In this document: one piece after another, positions 26,500-34,656 of the stretch | Layout: each line of letters begins with the position of its first letter | Numbering within the stretch: position 1 is the first letter of the stretch | The notes under the pieces: model-generated | Database searches by the model: none | The model's input: only the letters and a program-made list of their open reading frames with translations | What the model was told of the DNA's origin: nothing | Origin: Lachnospiraceae bacterium | GTDB lineage: Bacteria; Bacillota; Clostridia; Lachnospirales; Lachnospiraceae | Assembly (NCBI GenBank): GCA_017518185.1 | Contig: JAFWWB010000004.1 | Coordinates: 176,916 to 240,915 of the forward strand | Length of the DNA stretch: 64,000 nt | Direction: 5' to 3' | Position numbers and translations under genes: made by a program

Positions 26500-27803
26500 A
26501 CGGTATCACCTCCTGAAAGCTTATTGGCTTTCATCTTTCGTTTTGCTTTATGATCCTCAAGGGCATAATATACCCTTCTCACAGTCTGTCCCTGAACAAG
26601 CACAGTAAAGAAAATGGAAATGAAAGCAACGTTCAGGAATATAATATAAGTCTGCGTCGGCAGGTATGCCTCCGTCTCCACAGCAAGCGCAAGGGAAAGG
26701 CCGCCTTTGAGTGCCGACCAGGTCATGAGGATGACATATTCAGGAAGATTGTAATTTCCGGGGATATTGTTGCGGTTCATTACGGTGCTGACGCTGACGC
26801 CTATGGCCCTGGAGATGATGAGAGCGAGCAGGGCTGCCGGCACCAGCACAAAGAGATAAGGGCTAACAGTCACACCCAGCACCACAAAGCCTATCATCAC
26901 GAAAAGTACCGAATTCAATATGCTTTCGATTATCTCCCAGAAATCGTGGTAGAAGCCGTGGGGATCCACAACAGCAACGAGGTGACGTATCTTATCCATA
27001 TTATAAGAGAAGAAAAATCCGCAGATCACGGAAGCCAGCACTCCGGAAAAGCCCAGGTGCTCACAGATCACATATACCAGTGAAACATCCAGCAGCGATA
27101 TGAGTATATAGCGTATGGGATCACGGGAGATCTTAACGAGCTGGAACAGCAGGAAGGATATGATGAGCGCTACTGCTGCCGCTCCGAAGATCTCTTTTAC
27201 AAGAAGCACAACTATGTTGCTCTGCCCGCTGCGCATTACTATGGAACGGACAAAGATGAAGAGCGTGACGCCGGTCCCGTCGTTAAAGAGGGATTCGTTC
27301 TCGATGACCGAGCAGACATTCTTGGAAAGGCCGATCTTATTCAGGATGCCTGTAGCCGCTATGGGGTCAGTGGGTGAGACCACACAGCCCAGGAGTACGC
27401 AGGTCCAGAAATCCAGAGGCAGATAGAATACAAGGGCTACCAGATAGAGCAGACCTCCGTACAGGAAGGAGGATATGACTGTGGTCAGGAAGGCCAGCAG
27501 GAAGATAGGCTGCAGGTTGGTCCTGAACTTCCTCATATTGACTTTGCTGGCCCCGGAAAACAGCATAAAACAGAGCATACCATCCATGAGATATTCATGG
27601 AAGCCGAAACCGCCGAGTTTTCCCAAAGCTTCCTGAAGAGGCTCGGCGGGAAAGAAAGCCCTTAAGATCAACAGTGCGATGGAAAGCAGGGATGAAAAGA
27701 AAATGAGCGCGATATCGCTCTGTATATGGAACAGCCTGTCATTGAGGGTCCCGATGATAACGATATATGCCAGTATTATTATCGCAAGTATCTGAATATT
27801 CAT
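26496..27803 (-). CDS. CPA1-family Na+(K+)/H+ antiporter
   Basis: A 435-residue polytopic transporter with about 12 hydrophobic segments. Antiporter signatures are VVSPTDPIAATGILNKIG near residue 140 and IENESLFNDGTGVTLFIF near 165, which hold the ion-binding Asp residues of NhaP/NHE-type exchangers. The start is nine bases after the HscC-like stop and the end overlaps the TrkA-like start. Cation preference cannot be read from sequence. The coupling to a two-domain RCK protein suggests nucleotide-gated K+/H+ or Na+/H+ exchange. Confidence 0.88.
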   Translation of the reverse strand: MNIQILAIIILAYIVIIGTLNDRLFHIQSDIALIFFSSLLSIALLILRAFFPAEPLQEALGKLGGFGFHEYLMDGMLCFMLFSGASKVNMRKFRTNLQPIFLLAFLTTVISSFLYGGLLYLVALVFYLPLDFWTCVLLGCVVSPTDPIAATGILNKIGLSKNVCSVIENESLFNDGTGVTLFIFVRSIVMRSGQSNIVVLLVKEIFGAAAVALIISFLLFQLVKISRDPIRYILISLLDVSLVYVICEHLGFSGVLASVICGFFFSYNMDKIRHLVAVVDPHGFYHDFWEIIESILNSVLFVMIGFVVLGVTVSPYLFVLVPAALLALIISRAIGVSVSTVMNRNNIPGNYNLPEYVILMTWSALKGGLSLALAVETEAYLPTQTYIIFLNVAFISIFFTVLVQGQTVRRVYYALEDHKAKRKMKANKLSGGDTV

Positions 27804-27812
27804 AAGGGGTCT

Positions 27813-29504
27813 TTACTCCCATTCTTCCAGAAACTCTCTGAATTCTTCCCTTGCCTCATCTATACGTACGGGATCCTGGGAATTGAGCGCCATTTCAAAA
27901 CGGCGTATGTACTGCTCTATAACCATACGGTCATCGCCGAAATTCTCTTCGTAAAGACGCTCGCCTCTCACCAGCAGCAGCTTGTTCTTCTCCTGCTCCC
28001 TGGGCGGGATCTTGAGGTATGCCAGCTCTTCCATGCGCTTTGCGATCTCTTCGTCGCTCATGTCCACATCGGTGCCCTTGAGTATCTGCTTGACGCTTTC
28101 GCCTGTCCGGCGTACCTTTACGATGACTTCAAGTATGGAATTTATATCATAGGTGTAGGTGACATCCACACCGTTCTCTTCGGTCTTCCCTTTGGGCAGG
28201 TCTATCTCAAGTTCGCCAAGGAGCAGATTGTTTGCCGCAAAACGGCTCTCGCCCTGAAGTACCTTTACCCGTATGCTGCGCTGGTCGTCCCTTAAGGGAT
28301 AGAGGGTCTCTGTGCGGCTGGCGGGTATAACGGTGTTGCGCTCTATGATGGGACAGACATGACCGCTCTCAAAGCCGCCGCCCTCACGCTCTATGCTTAC
28401 TTCGGTGCTGAGCGTAAAAGGACACACATCCGTGAGTATGACCTCGCGTATGCCTTCCCGTCTTTCTTTCATGGCAGCCTGGATGGCACAGCCCCTGGCC
28501 ACAGCTTCATCCGGGTTTATCCTGGTATCGGGCATGAAGCGGAAAAGCTTTGCCACCAGGGAACGTATCATGTGGAGACGGGTGGAACCGCCCACCATGA
28601 CTACCTTGTCTATCTCCGTTAGCTTGAGCCTTGCATCCTGCAGGCTCTTACGGACAGGGATGCGGATACGTTCAAGAAGATCCTCGCAGCGTCTCTCGTA
28701 TTCATCCCGCATAAAGCTGCACTCGTATTCCTGTTCGTTTATGACGCAGCGCATGGAGGAGCTGCGCTCCTCGGTGAAGCCCAGCTTGCAGATCTCGGCC
28801 TGCTTATGGATGTGGCGCAGCGTCTTGTCATCCATGTCCTCCCTTTTGACCGGGAGATCCTTCTTCAGCTTGTCGAACCACATGTCTACAAGGCGGGCCG
28901 TAAAATCCTCGCCGCCAAGGTAGTTATCGCCGGCCACGGCACGCACTTCAAGTATGGTGCCGGACAGCTCCAGTATGGAAACGTCAAAGGTACCGCCGCC
29001 AAGATCAAAGACAAGGACCTTTGCGTCATCATTCATCTCGTAGAGGCCGTAAGCGATGGCTGCTGCCGTGGGCTCGCTGATGATGCGCTCCACCTGAAGG
29101 CCCGCCAGTTCTCCGGCCCGCTTTGTGGCCTTACGCCTGGCGTCATTGAAATAGGCCGGAACGCTTATGACCGCCTCCGTGACCTCTTCATGCAGGAATT
29201 CCTCCGCATCCTCTTTAAGGGAACGGAGTATAAAGGATGAGAGCTCCTCGGAACGGTATTCCTTTCCGCCCAGTTTATAGCGCATATCGCTGCCCATGCT
29301 CCGCTTGAACACCGCAGCGCTTTCGTCCGGATGAAGGAGCATGCGCTCCTTCGCAACCTCGCCTGTATATATATTGTCTCCCTCGACACTTACCACCGAA
29401 GGCGTGAGCACACCGCCCAGCCTGTTCGGGATTATAACGGTCTCTTCACCATTAAAATATGAAACCAGTGAATTGGTGGTGCCGAGATCTATACCGATTA
29501 TCAT
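27813..29504 (-). CDS. hscC: HscC-like Hsp70 chaperone
   Basis: A 563-residue DnaK-family chaperone, shorter than housekeeping DnaK (about 610-640) and like HscC. ATPase motifs are IIGIDLGTTNSLVSYF at the N-terminus, VFDLGGGTFDVSIL near 175 and VVMVGGSTRLHMIRSL near 295. A substrate-binding beta domain follows (about 350-480) and the helical lid is short. It heads a minus-strand operon with the CPA1 antiporter, TrkA-like and YdcF genes, and is divergent from a J-like/TPR gene. A specialised rather than general chaperone is likely. Confidence 0.9.
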   Translation of the reverse strand: MIIGIDLGTTNSLVSYFNGEETVIIPNRLGGVLTPSVVSVEGDNIYTGEVAKERMLLHPDESAAVFKRSMGSDMRYKLGGKEYRSEELSSFILRSLKEDAEEFLHEEVTEAVISVPAYFNDARRKATKRAGELAGLQVERIISEPTAAAIAYGLYEMNDDAKVLVFDLGGGTFDVSILELSGTILEVRAVAGDNYLGGEDFTARLVDMWFDKLKKDLPVKREDMDDKTLRHIHKQAEICKLGFTEERSSSMRCVINEQEYECSFMRDEYERRCEDLLERIRIPVRKSLQDARLKLTEIDKVVMVGGSTRLHMIRSLVAKLFRFMPDTRINPDEAVARGCAIQAAMKERREGIREVILTDVCPFTLSTEVSIEREGGGFESGHVCPIIERNTVIPASRTETLYPLRDDQRSIRVKVLQGESRFAANNLLLGELEIDLPKGKTEENGVDVTYTYDINSILEVIVKVRRTGESVKQILKGTDVDMSDEEIAKRMEELAYLKIPPREQEKNKLLLVRGERLYEENFGDDRMVIEQYIRRFEMALNSQDPVRIDEAREEFREFLEEWE

Positions 29505-29539
29505 CGTTCTGATCCCTTCTATAAATATAGTAACGGCAT

Positions 29540-29568
29540 ATTATATCATAGAAGAAAAAAAAATACAA
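29540..29568 (-). promoter_or_regulatory. Promoter of the hscC-like operon
   Basis: Minus strand: -35 TTGTAT (29568-29563), 17-bp spacer ending in TATGA, -10 TATAAT (29545-29540). It would drive the whole minus-strand operon. Confidence 0.65.
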
Positions 29569-29604
29569 AAGAACGTATGTTTGATGGTTGGGCGTTGTTA
29601 TTCC

Positions 29605-29633
29605 TTGACATTTCCGGTCTGATAAGATAGATT
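29605..29633 (+). promoter_or_regulatory. Promoter of the J-like/TPR gene
   Basis: Consensus -35 TTGACA (29605-29610), 17-bp spacer, -10 TAGATT (29628-29633). Transcription near 29640 would give a leader of about 170 bases containing the hairpins described at 29642-29785. Confidence 0.55.
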
Positions 29634-29641
29634 TTGGATAA

Positions 29642-29785
29642 CTATTCAGAATGCCGCGAGGGTGAGCTTGCGAATCCCGAGTTTTACGGCGATCTGTCCA
29701 TTGGCGAAGCCGATTATGCATGGACAGATCGCGTATCTATTCAGAATCGCAATGCGGTTCTGAATAGATACGATTTTGGACAGAT
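29642..29785 (+). promoter_or_regulatory. Structured, repeat-rich leader with competing hairpin arms
   Basis: Two strong hairpins: 29690-29701 with 29720-29731 (12 bp, 18-base loop), and 29732-29746 with 29758-29772 (15 bp perfect; inner CGC/GCG closes the loop to AAT). The second hairpin's left-arm bases CTATTCAGAA also occur at 29642-29651, and the first hairpin's right-arm bases TGGACAGAT recur at 29777-29785, so alternative pairings exist for both. A GGGAGG ribosome site (29797-29802) follows. It fills the 306-base gap between hscC and the J-like gene. It may be a regulatory leader or the remains of a duplicated palindromic element. Confidence 0.55.
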
Positions 29786-29810
29786 ATAGCGGTTTTGGGA
29801 GGCAGGCGGA

Positions 29811-32800
29811 ATGGATATCAGGCAGGCATGGAAGATATTGGAAATGGAACCGACGGAGGACAGTGCTGAGATAAAAAAGCAGTACAGGAGTCTTCTGCCG
29901 AAGTTTAATCCGGAGGATGATCCCGAGGGCTTCAAGGCCCTGAGGGAAGCCTATGAGCTTGCCCTGAATCCTCCGAAGGAAGAGGAAAAGAAGGAAAAGG
30001 ATCTTGGGGATGACGAGATCGGCGGCTGGCTGAAGAGAGTGGACGCGGTTTATAAGGATATGCCCCGGCGCGCCGACACAGACTGCTGGGAGGAGCTGCT
30101 CTCGGACCCTCTCTGCCAGGGGCTGGATACGGCCTTTGAGCTGAGGGAACGGCTTCTGGTGTACATCATGGATCACCAGTTCCTGCCTCATGACGTGTGG
30201 AAACTTCTGGAAAGGGATTTCCGCTTTAAGGAAGAGAAAAGCGAGCTTCTTGAGAAATTCCCGGAGAATTTTCTGGATTACGTGATATATCAGTGCGAGA
30301 GCGACACCTTCGGCAATTATAAGCTCTTTTCCGCTGACACCGAAGATCCGGATTACGACGGCTACATCGGCGCTTTTTATGCCGTGAACAAGAATAACAA
30401 CATACTGGAGAACGAGCTGGAGCAGGAGAGGATCGAAGGGGGTATGACGGACCAGCGCACCGGCCCCGTGGTCTTTCTGACCAATGAGCAGCTTTTCGAG
30501 GCTCATCCGGAGCTGGTGAACCTCCGGGAGGATATAAGCAAGGCCATAAAGGAAATGGATGCCTTCGGGATACACCACCCTTACAGTGATGTGGAACGGC
30601 TGAGGTTCGCCATGCTGATGGAGAGCGAGCAGACCGAAGAGGGCCGTGACAGGGTAGAGCTGGCCGAAGAGCTCATCTCGAAATACGAGGAAAGCTACAT
30701 ACAGAGAGTGGCCGGTGAGGTGCTGGCCGAAGCGGACCGCTGGGATGAGGCCATGGCTCTCTGGGATAAGGTCATAGAAAAGATACCGGATCACGGCATG
30801 ACCCACCTTGACCGTGCGAAATATTACTTCCATCTGGGAGATTACGAGACTGCGGAAAATGTGATACGTGACAATATCAGCAGCATGAACGGATCCCCGG
30901 CCATAAAGAACTTCTTTGTGCGCATCCAGCTGGGCAGGGAGAAGACCTACCTTCAGAAGACGGAGGAGGATCCTGAGGATCTGGAGGCCTGGATCGAGCT
31001 GTGCTGGAGCCGTTTCCACAGCGACCGCATCGAGGAAGTGCTTAAGATGCTGGACGAGCGGAGTTATGTGCCCGGCACTTCCGAGTATTATGACTATGTG
31101 GATATGAAGGGACGCTGTCTTCTGGAGCTCGGAAAATATGAAGAGGCGCTTGATTATCTGAAAAAATGGCAGACTGCCCTGGCGGAGCTTCAGGACGATG
31201 GCAGCGAAAAGTATAAGAAGAGACAGAGGACTCTTGGCTACCAGTATTTTGTACTGGGGGAATGCTACGGGCATCTGGCCATTCACAGAAAGGACGATTC
31301 CCTCTTTGCTGTCGCGGAGGAACATATCAACAGGGCGATAGAGTGTGAGACCGACGCCTCCATGCTCCTGCCATACAAAGACCTGCTTCAGCGAGTATAT
31401 TTGAGGGAAGGCAAATACAGCAAGGTTGTTGACGACTGCACTGCCGAGATAGAAAAGGATAAGGGAAACCTTCCCGCATATCTGCGGCGCCAGGAAGCGT
31501 TTTACCGGCTTCATGACGGCCAGGGCGTTGTGGACGACTACCACAATATACTCGGCATCTACAGGGATTATTTCAGGCCTTACCTGCTGGCGATGCGGGT
31601 ATTCATGATCTACAACCAGAGGGATGATGCCAGGAAGGTGCTGGAGGCTGCGGCGCAGAGCGGGGTCAGTCATCCGCTGCTCGCCATAGAGGAACTGAAG
31701 CTCATGCGCCGTGACGGCGTGAAGGACAGGATGGAGCTGTTCAGGGAGAAAGCGGACGATCTGATCAGGGAGCTGGAGGAAGAAGGCGAGGAGGATGATC
31801 CCGAGATATATCCCGAAGATGTCATCACAAAGGACCATGTATTCTTTGAGCTGGCAAGCGCGAACGTGGAATACGATGATTTTGAAACGGCGCTTAAGAT
31901 AGCGAATGAGCGCATAGCCGCGGGTACGAAGCTGAAGGGTTTCTACATGCTCAGGGCCAGCATATACAGGATACAGGAAAAATATGACGAGGCTATCAGG
32001 TTTTACCGCGAGCTGGCGGAGAATGACCCGGAGAATCCCGTTATCTGGTATGACTACGGCCTTTGCTATAAGAATAAGGGACAGATGCTTAACGAGGCCA
32101 TCGAATGCTTTGAAAAGACACTGAAGCTGGATCCGGAAGAGGACAGGGCGGTGTTTGAGCTGGCGAAATGCTATCAGCAGAGATACCAGCGTTACGAGAC
32201 GATAAAGGATTATGAGGAGGCAAAACGGCTCTTTGACAGGCTGGTGGAGCTTAATCCCAGCGCCTTCGTTTATTCGACCAGGGCGGATCATCTGAAGTAT
32301 ATGGCGGAAAATGACGCTGCCATAGAGGATCTTAAGATGTCCCTGGAGAAGAGCGAGGGGGATGATTCAGACGATTCCTACAGGCTGTACAGGATAGGTG
32401 ACCTGCATTATCTTAACCGCAGGACGGAAGAGGCGGAAAAGATCTTCCGTGAATGCATCGATAAGTACGGCACCCTGCAGTCGGCTCCCATATACCAGCT
32501 GGCGGATACCATGCTGGCAAAGGGAAAGCCTGCCGAGGCAGTGGAGATCATGGAGCGGTTCCTGGATGCCCACAAGGAGAAGACCGGTTATTACACAAAG
32601 CTTGCGGATATGTATGTGGCTGCCGGCAAGGGGGCGAATGCCCGCGGGGTCTACGATCTCCTTAAGAAAAAGGATCTGATAAGCGAGTATTCATATCTGT
32701 GCGGGATACTGGACATCGTTCTTCTTACCGATACGGATAATTTCATGAAGGAGATGAAGGAACTGCTCCCGAAGATAAGAAAGGCCCAGAAGCTGGGGAC

Positions 32801-33455
32801 GGCACAGCTCTATTTCTCGCCGGCTGTATGGTTCAGGGGGACCAGGAGGGAGATAGCGGAGGCTGCTGCCAAGTATTTCTGGGACATGGGGGACAAGCTG
32901 CTCTATGTCAGGGAGCTGAAGAAGGCATCGGATATGCTGCAGAAGGCCCTGGACCTGAAGAACAGGCTGAACCAGAATACGGACGGGGTGCTGAGGAGCC
33001 TCAGCATCTGCTTTAAGCTGCTGGCGGTGAAGTACCGTTTCAACCCGGCATACGAAAACAGCGCAAAGATGTATGCGAAGATCTGGCTTTCCAGGATGAT
33101 CAGGAAGGATCACGTTCCCAAGAACCTGAGGGACCGTGAGGATGAGAAGATGGGTACCGAGGAGTACTATCTGAAATCCTACACCTGCGATAATGCCATG
33201 CGTTACGAGCGTCTTGCCCTGGCTCATCTCATTTTGGGTGATGAGGAGATCTGCGAGAAGTATCTGGCTAAGACGGAGAGCTGTAATCTCTGCCTCCAGT
33301 GCCGCTTCCAGGAGTGCTACGATGCGCTGCTGGTGCGGGCATACATGGCCGAGATAAAGCGTGACAGGGAGACCGCGAGGAAGATATTCGCAAAGACTGC
33401 GGAGATAAATCCTTCGGATATCGAGAATGTGGGCGGAATGTGGGCCAACAGCTGA
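29811..33455 (+). CDS. J-like domain / TPR-repeat protein with altered HPD motif
   Basis: A 1214-residue cytoplasmic protein. Residues 2-55 match a J domain (RQAWKILEMEPTEDSAEIKK, then FKALREAYELAL), but the catalytic HPD triad is replaced: the loop reads KFNPEDDPEG. The rest is mostly tetratricopeptide repeats, e.g. AGEVLAEADRWDEAMALWDK near 305, FYRELAENDPENPVIWYDYG near 735 and NEAIECFEKTLKLDPEEDRA near 762. No membrane helix or signal peptide is seen. GGGAGG upstream supports the start. It is divergent from the HscC-like gene, so it is a likely partner or adaptor for it. Without HPD it may not stimulate ATP hydrolysis in the usual way. Confidence 0.88.
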   Translation: MDIRQAWKILEMEPTEDSAEIKKQYRSLLPKFNPEDDPEGFKALREAYELALNPPKEEEKKEKDLGDDEIGGWLKRVDAVYKDMPRRADTDCWEELLSDPLCQGLDTAFELRERLLVYIMDHQFLPHDVWKLLERDFRFKEEKSELLEKFPENFLDYVIYQCESDTFGNYKLFSADTEDPDYDGYIGAFYAVNKNNNILENELEQERIEGGMTDQRTGPVVFLTNEQLFEAHPELVNLREDISKAIKEMDAFGIHHPYSDVERLRFAMLMESEQTEEGRDRVELAEELISKYEESYIQRVAGEVLAEADRWDEAMALWDKVIEKIPDHGMTHLDRAKYYFHLGDYETAENVIRDNISSMNGSPAIKNFFVRIQLGREKTYLQKTEEDPEDLEAWIELCWSRFHSDRIEEVLKMLDERSYVPGTSEYYDYVDMKGRCLLELGKYEEALDYLKKWQTALAELQDDGSEKYKKRQRTLGYQYFVLGECYGHLAIHRKDDSLFAVAEEHINRAIECETDASMLLPYKDLLQRVYLREGKYSKVVDDCTAEIEKDKGNLPAYLRRQEAFYRLHDGQGVVDDYHNILGIYRDYFRPYLLAMRVFMIYNQRDDARKVLEAAAQSGVSHPLLAIEELKLMRRDGVKDRMELFREKADDLIRELEEEGEEDDPEIYPEDVITKDHVFFELASANVEYDDFETALKIANERIAAGTKLKGFYMLRASIYRIQEKYDEAIRFYRELAENDPENPVIWYDYGLCYKNKGQMLNEAIECFEKTLKLDPEEDRAVFELAKCYQQRYQRYETIKDYEEAKRLFDRLVELNPSAFVYSTRADHLKYMAENDAAIEDLKMSLEKSEGDDSDDSYRLYRIGDLHYLNRRTEEAEKIFRECIDKYGTLQSAPIYQLADTMLAKGKPAEAVEIMERFLDAHKEKTGYYTKLADMYVAAGKGANARGVYDLLKKKDLISEYSYLCGILDIVLLTDTDNFMKEMKELLPKIRKAQKLGTAQLYFSPAVWFRGTRREIAEAAAKYFWDMGDKLLYVRELKKASDMLQKALDLKNRLNQNTDGVLRSLSICFKLLAVKYRFNPAYENSAKMYAKIWLSRMIRKDHVPKNLRDREDEKMGTEEYYLKSYTCDNAMRYERLALAHLILGDEEICEKYLAKTESCNLCLQCRFQECYDALLVRAYMAEIKRDRETARKIFAKTAEINPSDIENVGGMWANS

Positions 33456-33559
33456 TGGTGACAGACAGTATCCGCCAGCCGCGGCAATGGTTTTATATGT
33501 CTAACTAAAATTCACTAACACTAACCGGCTTTTACGTGATAATATTCAATGCGTGACAG

Positions 33560-33576
33560 TGGCCGTGGAGCGGCCA
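33560..33576 (+). other. Leader hairpin before the ferredoxin gene
   Basis: TGGCCG (33560-33565) pairs with CGGCCA (33571-33576) around TGGAG, ending 15 bases before the AGGAGG of the ferredoxin gene. Three CTAAC pentamers (33501, 33515 and 33521) lie further upstream. A mild GATAAT -10 candidate is at 33538-33543 but no clear -35. Confidence 0.35.
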
Positions 33577-33605
33577 TTTAAAGAAATGACAGGAGGTACA
33601 GAAAG

Positions 33606-33779
33606 ATGGCATATGTTATAGGTGACGGATGCATCAGCTGCGGAAGCTGCGCAGGCGGCTGCCCCGTTGGAGCTATTTCCGAGGGCGATGGCAAGTTCGA
33701 GATAAATGAAGATACCTGCATCAGCTGCGGAAGCTGCGCAGGCGGCTGCCCTGTAGGAGCTATCTCCGAGAAGCAGTAA
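33606..33779 (+). CDS. Clostridial-type 2[4Fe-4S] ferredoxin
   Basis: A 57-residue electron carrier with two identical cluster motifs, [17 protein letters not shown], each giving CxxCxxCxxxC plus P, spaced 29 residues apart. It should carry two [4Fe-4S] clusters and serve low-potential reactions such as pyruvate or indolepyruvate oxidoreductases. AGGAGG lies at ideal spacing before the ATG. The two halves share a 34-base stretch with no differences (33630-33663 and 33717-33750), so the internal duplication is very clean at DNA level. It is monocistronic: a strong terminator follows at once. Cytoplasmic. Confidence 0.95.
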   Translation: MAYVIGDGCISCGSCAGGCPVGAISEGDGKFEINEDTCISCGSCAGGCPVGAISEKQ

Positions 33780-33812
33780 AGATCAGCCCTTGCAGGCGAA
33801 AAAGCGGAAACG

Positions 33813-33842
33813 AAAAACCCGGGGTATCCGCCCCGGGTTTTT
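33813..33842. terminator. Bidirectional rho-independent terminator (ferredoxin / nth)
   Basis: AAAAACCCGGGG (33813-33824), loop TATCCG, CCCCGGGTTTTT (33831-33842), then TTATT. The A/T arms give a U-tract on both strands, so it can end the ferredoxin transcript and the convergent nth transcript. Confidence 0.9.
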
Positions 33843-33843
33843 A

Positions 33844-34482
33844 TTATTGATTTTTAGCAAGAGAGGAAGGACAGAGGTCTCTGAGAAAACACTCTTCACA
33901 CTTTGGGGAGCGGGCGGTGCATATGCTGCGGCCCAGGGCGATGATCTGTATGTTCCAGGCGATCCAGTGCTCTTCCGGCAGCTTTTTCATGAGCGCGTAC
34001 TCCACCTTTACGGGATCTGTCTCCTCCGTAAGGCCCAGTTTCCGCGAAATGCGCCCCACATGGGTATCGACCACTATGGAAGGGATGTGGTAGATATTGC
34101 CCCGGATGACATTGGCGGTCTTGCGGCCTACTCCGGGGAGGCTTGTAAGGGCGTCTATATCTGAGGGGACGTCTCCGCCGTATTCCCCAACCAGCCGCTT
34201 GCACATCGCTATGAGATTCCTTGCTTTATTATGGTAGAAACCCGTTGAGCGTATGTCCTCCTCCAGCTCCTTAAGGTCCGCAGCTGCAAGCTCTGCGGGG
34301 CTTTGATATTTTTTGAAGAGCTCTTTTGTCACCAGGTTTACCCTGGCGTCCGTGCACTGGGCGCTGAGTATCGTGGCAGCCAGCAGCTGCCATGCGGAAT
34401 CGTGGTCCAGGTAGCACGGAATGTCCCTTCCGTACCTGTCATCAAGGCGTTTCAGTATCTCCTTAACCCTTTTATCAGCCAT
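33844..34482 (-). CDS. nth: Endonuclease III
   Basis: DNA glycosylase/AP lyase for oxidised pyrimidines (EC 4.2.99.18). The 212-residue length is standard. The helix-hairpin-helix is LPGVGRKTANVIRGN near residue 112 with the catalytic Lys, followed by VVDTHVGRISRKLG containing the catalytic Asp. The C-terminal [4Fe-4S] loop is intact: CTARSPKCEECFLRDLC. AAAGGAGG precedes the ATG. It is convergent with the ferredoxin gene. Cytoplasmic. Confidence 0.96.
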   Translation of the reverse strand: MADKRVKEILKRLDDRYGRDIPCYLDHDSAWQLLAATILSAQCTDARVNLVTKELFKKYQSPAELAAADLKELEEDIRSTGFYHNKARNLIAMCKRLVGEYGGDVPSDIDALTSLPGVGRKTANVIRGNIYHIPSIVVDTHVGRISRKLGLTEETDPVKVEYALMKKLPEEHWIAWNIQIIALGRSICTARSPKCEECFLRDLCPSSLAKNQ

Positions 34483-34543
34483 TTTCAGCCTCCTTTTATG
34501 TCAGAGTTTAAGTATAAACCATTGTATATGGCGGGTGTTATTG

Positions 34544-34585
34544 TCAAAAACTAACAAAATTCCGCGAATTTGTTGACGTTTTTGA
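34544..34585 (+). promoter_or_regulatory. 42-bp imperfect inverted repeat over a -35 box (operator-like)
   Basis: Outer arms TCAAAAAC (34544-34551) and GTTTTTGA (34578-34585); inner arms AACAAAATTC (34553-34562) and GAATTTGTT (34566-34574) around CGC. The right half covers the TTGACG -35 at 34573. This layout suggests a repressor site for the SCP2-like gene. Confidence 0.5.
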
Positions 34586-34601
34586 AAAAAAGGGTTATAT
34601 T
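34573..34601 (+). promoter_or_regulatory. Promoter of the SCP2-like gene
   Basis: TTGACG (34573-34578), 17-bp spacer, TATATT (34596-34601). Start codon at 34657 behind AAAAAAGGAG. Confidence 0.65.
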
Positions 34602-34656
34602 GTCATAGAAATTGTGAAGGGTACTCATTTATGAGTGGTCAAAAAAGGAGATAGCT

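Noticed and set aside
29646-32291. 881-codon open frame on the minus strand
   Set aside because: It lies opposite the J-like/TPR gene, reads as low-information Leu/His/Ile-rich sequence without family motifs, and is a mirror of the codon bias of the real gene.
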